Source: Gremmenia infestans
Lineage: Eukaryota > Ascomycota > Leotiomycetes > Helotiales > Hamatocanthoscyphaceae
Assembly: GCA_032629725.1 (NCBI GenBank)
Contig: JAFEVB010000032.1
Coordinates: forward strand, 1,116,001 to 1,180,000
Length of the DNA: 64,000 bases
Direction: 5' to 3'
Both the position numbers and the translations under genes were made by a program. Below the pieces are notes generated by a model. That model was not told where the DNA came from. It did not search any database and saw nothing but the letters and a program-made list of their open reading frames with translations. Positions 59,441-64,000 of the stretch are shown here, one piece after another (positions within the stretch are counted from its first letter, which is position 1; every line of letters begins with the position of its first letter).

Positions 59441-60331
59441 ATACCATATTGAGGATTAGGTTGGGTTTAGAGTTTTGCTAATTTGGATTGCACTTTTTGA
59501 AATGCTTTTTGGGCACTTAATTTTCAGGTTGGAGGGGAGTAGTACTTGTCAGTGGTCTCTCATGTATCATCTCCTTCGTTTATCTCTTCATCTCCTATAT
59601 TTACGGTATTAGTTCACTAATATAATAGAGGGAAAGAAATACCGGTATGCCATTCACAAGGCTTTTTGTAGTCTGGTACTGATTAAAACTGACATTAAAG
59701 ACTTCGCCGCAATTCACGCAATTCTGCCATCTGGCGACAGGTTCGTCATCTCCTAATGCAATTAATAGGCTCTTTGAACCTTTCTGTCTCTCTCTGTCCG
59801 AATCCGCTGCGATACATTCCTTGGTGGTATCGTAATCGTCAGGATCGCTAGACAGATCCTCTGCCTTCGGTTTCAGTGTCGGTAAGATACCTAACCACAC
59901 AACCGCCAGTTGTCAGCAAGTAGCAAGTAAGGTCTCAAGTTAAATCGTCATTTGTGTCCATCTCGGCGTGAGCTGGATCATCTGCTGGGATGACTACGCT
60001 TCGCTATAATTCGCGGACTGCTGGGAATGCTGGCTCTGGAACACATGAACGACACAGGCGGCCAGGCATTTCCATGGGGAGTCTTCGGTTCCAGTTGACT
60101 GATTTCAGATTGCATTCACGATATAGAGATATGTGAACATGCGTAGAAGCAAGATCGAGTTGAAGGATGTGGGACGAGAAGAGTTCGGAGATGAAAACCC
60201 GTTAGATATTGTCTAGGACCGAAGAACCATGAGTTCTGCAATGCTAAGCCACTGGTCGTACTCTTACGTTGCTTGCAAGATTTAGTGCCAGTACTTCCCG
60301 GGGTTCCCTTTGACCTTCTCCCACCCCGCAT
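59441..60331 (-). pseudogene. CxxC zinc-binding family, decayed tandem copy 2
   Basis: The minus strand carries QNCVNCGEVFNVSFN, matching the CxxCxxxFD core of the flanking copies. The next family landmark, CEWHTG, is in another frame, so a one-base shift lies between them near 59,655-59,670. After a plausible intron (GTATTT...ATATAG) the block EINEGDDT runs into a TGA where a Trp is expected, then ETTDKYYS and another stop. Upstream, an Asp/Ser-rich linker (SSDPDDYDTTKECIAADS) and, near 60,330, MRGGRRSKGTP resemble the region before copy 1. The order of blocks is that of the family but the frame is broken at least three times. Confidence 0.62.
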
Positions 60332-60459
60332 GTCGACCACCCTTGGCTGAATGAATGTATGTAATGGTACATGTGGTATACCGGTATAATCCCGTGCTGG
60401 AGACTACTAAAACTCGTCCCAGAGAAATATAACTACACTATAGAACCAAATATTCAACT

Positions 60460-61301
60460 CTATGCATGCCTCGACTTCTTCATCGGTTGCCCCGCTGTCT
60501 TATGCTTCGTCTGCTTGCAGCCTTCTTCACCCCCAAGCTTGTCGCAGCAAGTCCACTTATACCCATCCTCGTAGGTAGAGTCGCTCATCAATTCCCAAGG
60601 ATCGCCATGGCAATCAGGATCGTGGTCGGCCCAAAAGTCATCATCATCGCAGATTTCTCTTTTGCCTGTCATTCCTGTCAGTGAGCGCAAACAATGGTAC
60701 GAAAGAGAGCCATACCTTTATGCCAAATACAGTAGCCCCTTTCGTTCTCCGTAACGTCGAATTCTTCTTTGCAATTCTCGCATTTGGCAAATCGAGGAAA
60801 AAGTTCATCGTCCATGATTGCCTCTGCCTTTCGCTTCAAGCTCGTTGCTACTGGGGCAATGTGTCCTGCTGGAGCTTTTTGCTGTGAATCTAACACAACG
60901 CTCTCGTCCTCGCTGTGACTCTCACTTTGCTCCTCGCTCTCCGAATTACCATGATCCTCGCTATCCGTATTGGCATGATACGGCACAACCTCCCTCTTCG
61001 GCACCAAGAATTCCCGTTCAACCAGCGCCTTCGAGGCAGGCTGTTGACGACATACCGTTAACAGAAGCTCAAGAACGCGTTTTGCGCTCGCTTTGTTTAG
61101 TGCTTCGATCAATGGGGCGGAAAGATGTGATTCGGGTGAGGGGAGAAGAGAAGCAATGGGTGGGAGTTGGACATTGTTTGGGATGGGATCAAGGGGTTGA
61201 CGCGTGCTTGAGGATTTCAAGACATTGGGCTTGGCATTGTCAGAGACGGTGTTCTCGTCCGAACTGTCGTCGAATGTGAGGTCAATAAATCTACCCGCCA
61301 T
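60460..61301 (-). CDS. CxxC zinc-binding family protein, tandem copy 3
   Basis: Two exons (61301-60716 and 60665-60460; 50-nt intron, acceptor GACAG) encode about 263 aa. The start MAGRFIDLTFDDSSDENTVS is followed by a helical block (SAKRVLELLLTVCRQQPASK), then a Ser/Glu/Asp-rich linker and the core CENCKEEFDVTENERGYCIW-HKG. The second exon gives DDDDFWADHDPDCHGDPWEL, then YKWTCCDKLGGEEGCKQTKH and a basic end MKKSRHA. Conserved Cys and His (CxxC, CxWH, DCHG, TCC, GC, KH) suggest two zinc sites. The FWADHDPDCHG motif is absent from copy 1. It looks intact and is the best reference for the array. Confidence 0.75.
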
Positions 61302-62208
61302 GTTGAGGAATTGTAATTGATGATAGGGTATGTTTGGATAGCTTAGGGGAAGACGCGACTTGGACGCGTTCTTGTTATCGAACTGGCTGTCTCAGATCAT
61401 GTGACAAAGTATCAAGTAATTTGGACGAAAAAAAATGTAATATAATTTAGACAATTTCATGGAATCGATGTCTCTCTTATACAATTTTAGGAAGAATAGC
61501 TTCTTTAGGCATATATCTCCGTGGCTTTAAAAATTTCAATAGAACATAGGATCTGGCTCAGCAGCTCGAAGTCAGAGCTACATTCTTGAAGCCCACATGA
61601 ACCACCAACTTGGAAAGGAAAAATAGGTATTATGGCATGAATACAAAGGTTCAAGTATACGAGCTTATCATATTGAAGCAAAGCAATGGAGATCCGAAGC
61701 CCTAGTGACTCGACCAACGTCGTAGCCATCGACTTGATGCAACGATACATTTTGGAAAAATTGGGCAACTTGCAGCCATATTCATACAAAGGCTTCCATC
61801 TGAAAGGAAGAAGATGGAGAGGTACACATGTAAAAGAAAGAGTTCGCTATGATGTGTATTTAAAGCAGTCCAAGTGAAAAAAAGAGACGAGACGAGAAAG
61901 AAAGACTTACCTAGTAGTCCTTATCTTATCGCCAATTTTCTACGCCAAACCAAAACAGCAATTCTGGAGCACACTTGATCTTCTTGATAAAAGTGGGTAG
62001 CATGAAAGCAATGTTTTGCTGGAGACTATACATCTTCACCTGAGACTCGTTTACTAGAAACAATTCGCGCCTCGATATTCCCGTACCGCAATTGGCTTGT
62101 AGCATGCCCTAGAAAGATCTAAGATTAGCGCCAATTCCATCATTTGGCGGCAATCAAACGTCGTTCTCTTCAGTATTCTTCTCTGCGTTCAGTTAACCTA
62201 CGAGCACT
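61302..62208. other. Intergenic region between tandem copy 3 and GGT
   Basis: This 0.9-kb divergent gap holds both promoters. AT-rich, with no gene supported; a 94-codon minus frame at 61,505-61,789 shows no features. Confidence 0.45.
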
Positions 62209-64000
62209 ATGGAAGAGCCTTCAAGGATGGGTAAGTAAATACTTAGATATCAATGACACTTCTGCTTACGCTTGCTAGATGGCAACTCAAGAACTATAAG
62301 GACCAGCTGGACCGCGCTGTTCAGCTTGGTCCTGCTGTGCTCGACAGGCAGCATCGCTTCCCTAGATTATTCTGGCGTTAGCAGCTTAGGAGCCGTTTCG
62401 AGCGAGAGCAAAGCATGCAGCGAAATTGGGATAGAGCTGCTGAAGAGAGGGGTGGGTGTGAATGAAGAGATGAGCTGAAAAGGGGCTGATCACATGACTA
62501 GGGCAATGCTGCTGATGCGATGGTTGGAACGACACTCTGTGTGGGGGTGATAGGTGAGATCAATTTCATATGGTTTCAAAGCTTTGCTGATTGTTGAAGG
62601 TATGCAACATAGTGGTATCGGTGGAGGTGGTTTCATGTTAGTGAGAGGCTCGGATGGGAAATATGAATCAATAGGTGGGTCAACCAACGTCAAATAAAGA
62701 ATAATACACTGACTCCAGAGCAGACTTCCGAGAAACCGCTCCCGCGGCGGCTTTTGAGGATATGTACAAAGATAACATAATGGGCAGCGTTCGTGGCGGG
62801 CTATCAAGCGGTGTACCTGGAGACGTTCGAGGGTTGGAATACCTTCATAGCAAGTACGGAGTAAGTTTCGATTTCCAACCACAACATTCAAAATCTCATA
62901 CTGATCAGTATTATAGAAACTTCCGTGGCGAGCAGTCTGCAATCCAGCTGTCCATGTTGCCAGATACGGCTTTCCTGTCACCAATGATCTGGTCCGGTAC
63001 ATGGATGCCGCAACTTCGAATGGGAATACATTTTTGACGGATGACCCGCAATGGGCCGTTGATTTTGCTCCGAATGGTATGGATATCGCCTAGTTTGAAA
63101 CTTTCTGGAGCTGAACACATTTCTAGGAACACGCGTTGGGCTTGGCGATATTTTGACTCGGAAACGATACGCAAAGTAAGCAACCCCCTCTCACCATTCT
63201 AATCATGTCTAACATCTTTCAGTACTCTTGAGGCAATAGCAAAGCATGGCTCAAAAGCTTTCTACGAGGGGAAAATTGCGAATTACACCGTCGCGGCCCT
63301 CCAAGCCCAAAACGGCACTATGACACTTGAAGATCTAAAAGACTACAAAGTCACGATCCGCAAACCCATCTCCATCACCTACCGCGGCCACAAAGTCTAC
63401 TCCTGTGGTGCTCCATCTGGCGGTTCTGTCGCCCTAAGCAGTTAGCACCTTCTCAACTCAATTCATCCCCTTATTCCACTCGTGCTAACTCCTCTCACCC
63501 AGTCCTGAAAATCATCGAAGGCTACAACATGTCCGACGCCTCCATCTCCAATTTAAACGTACACCGCCTCGACGAAGCAATGCGCTTCTCCTATGCCGCA
63601 CGCTCGTCCCTCGGCGACCCTGATTTCTTCCCCTACATGCACGGCCTGGAGTCCAGCATGCTGCTCCCCTCAACTGCGTCCAGCATCCGCGCCCGCATCT
63701 CCGATAACACGACCCACAACATCTCCTACTACGCCTCGCCCTCCCACCCTCTCTACTCCCTGCCCTCGAACCACGGCACCAGCCATATCGTGACCAGCGA
63801 CAAAAGCGGACTGAGCGTGAGTTTGACAAGTACGGTCAACCTGCTGTTTGGGAGCCAGCTGGTAGTGCCCGAGACAGGGGTCGTGATGAACAACGAGATG
63901 AACGATTTTTCGATCCCCGGCATCCCGAATGCATTCGGCTTTGTGCCGAGTCCGATAAACTACATCCGGCCGTTCAAACGGCCGCTGTCCTCCATATCCC
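62209..64000 (+). CDS. ggt: Gamma-glutamyltranspeptidase (glutathione hydrolase), 3' truncated by window
   Basis: Nine exons are visible: 62209-62230, 62279-62451, 62502-62553, 62600-62674, 62724-62860, 62917-63076, 63127-63175, 63223-63440 and 63503 to beyond 64000. All eight introns are 46-62 nt with phase-consistent GT-AG ends. The protein starts MEEPSRMDGNSR and has an N-terminal hydrophobic segment (WTALFSLVLLCSTGSIA) acting as signal or anchor. Family blocks: GGNAADAMVGTTLCVG, HSGIGGGGFMLVR, DFRETAPAAA, SGVPGDVRGLEYLHSKYGKL, the autoprocessing/nucleophile site NHGTSHIV, SLTSTVNLLFGSQ and GVVMNNEMNDFS. It cleaves gamma-glutamyl bonds of glutathione at the cell surface, vacuole or outside, recovering cysteine and glutamate. 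About the last 100 residues lie outside the window. Confidence 0.93.

Noticed and set aside
1..64000. CRISPR arrays, rRNA genes, intact transposases or reverse transcriptases
   Set aside because: None seen on either strand; repeats found are microsatellites, coding repeats or the dispersed 9-mer.

Overview
The window is nuclear DNA of a filamentous ascomycete (Pezizomycotina). The signs are many 44-70 nt spliceosomal introns with GTAAGT-like donors and CTAAC-like branch points, fungal-specific families (CFEM, Zn2Cys6, Cys-3/MetR bZIP, CSC1/DUF221, OrsD-type), and AT-rich degraded tracts that look like the product of repeat-induced point mutation. Several families (the CxxC-EFD zinc proteins at 58-61 kb, the multi-membrane ankyrin protein, the short membrane protein at 22 kb) make me favour a leotiomycete. 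That placement rests on recall and is uncertain.

Layout. 0-10.4 kb is ordinary gene-dense DNA: the 3' part of a CSC1/DUF221 channel, a TatD nuclease, a Chl4/CENP-N kinetochore protein, a small disrupted gene, the sulfur regulator bZIP (MetR/Cys-3 type) with a 491-nt intron, and a six-finger C2H2 protein. 11-22.8 kb is accessory: a broken MDR oxidoreductase; a six-exon gene for a protein of about 2,300 residues with a signal peptide, about five membrane segments, about 34 ankyrin repeats and a C-terminal ZZ zinc finger; a relic of an OrsD-zinc transcription factor; and a truncated membrane protein. 22.8-26.1 kb is gene-free. 26.1-27.4 kb is a GPI-type CFEM protein with four 135-bp repeats. 27.4-36.1 kb is an 8.7-kb gene desert with microsatellites and strand-biased purine tracts.

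36.1-44.1 kb returns to core genes: a SNF1-activating (Sak1/Ssp1-type) kinase, then a divergent pair of lipoate-protein ligase and chorismate synthase. 46.5-49.7 kb holds a Zn2Cys6 regulator converging on a decayed short-chain dehydrogenase. 52.2-56.9 kb holds a Rec114-like candidate and a seven-exon TDT/Mae1-type transporter with an 8-nt microexon and an overlapping 67-codon upstream ORF. 57-61.3 kb holds a small Cys4 candidate gene and a tandem array of three related CxxC-zinc proteins, one decayed. The window ends inside a gamma-glutamyltranspeptidase gene.

Functional links: the MetR-type regulator (sulfur assimilation) and the glutathione-degrading gamma-glutamyltranspeptidase both touch sulfur metabolism, but they are 55 kb apart and I see no cluster. 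Genes that look like islands of decay (MDR, SDR, OrsD factor, third zinc copy) sit beside the most unusual intact genes, which suggests an accessory compartment under turnover. Exon boundaries were worked out by hand from splice consensus and reading frame.
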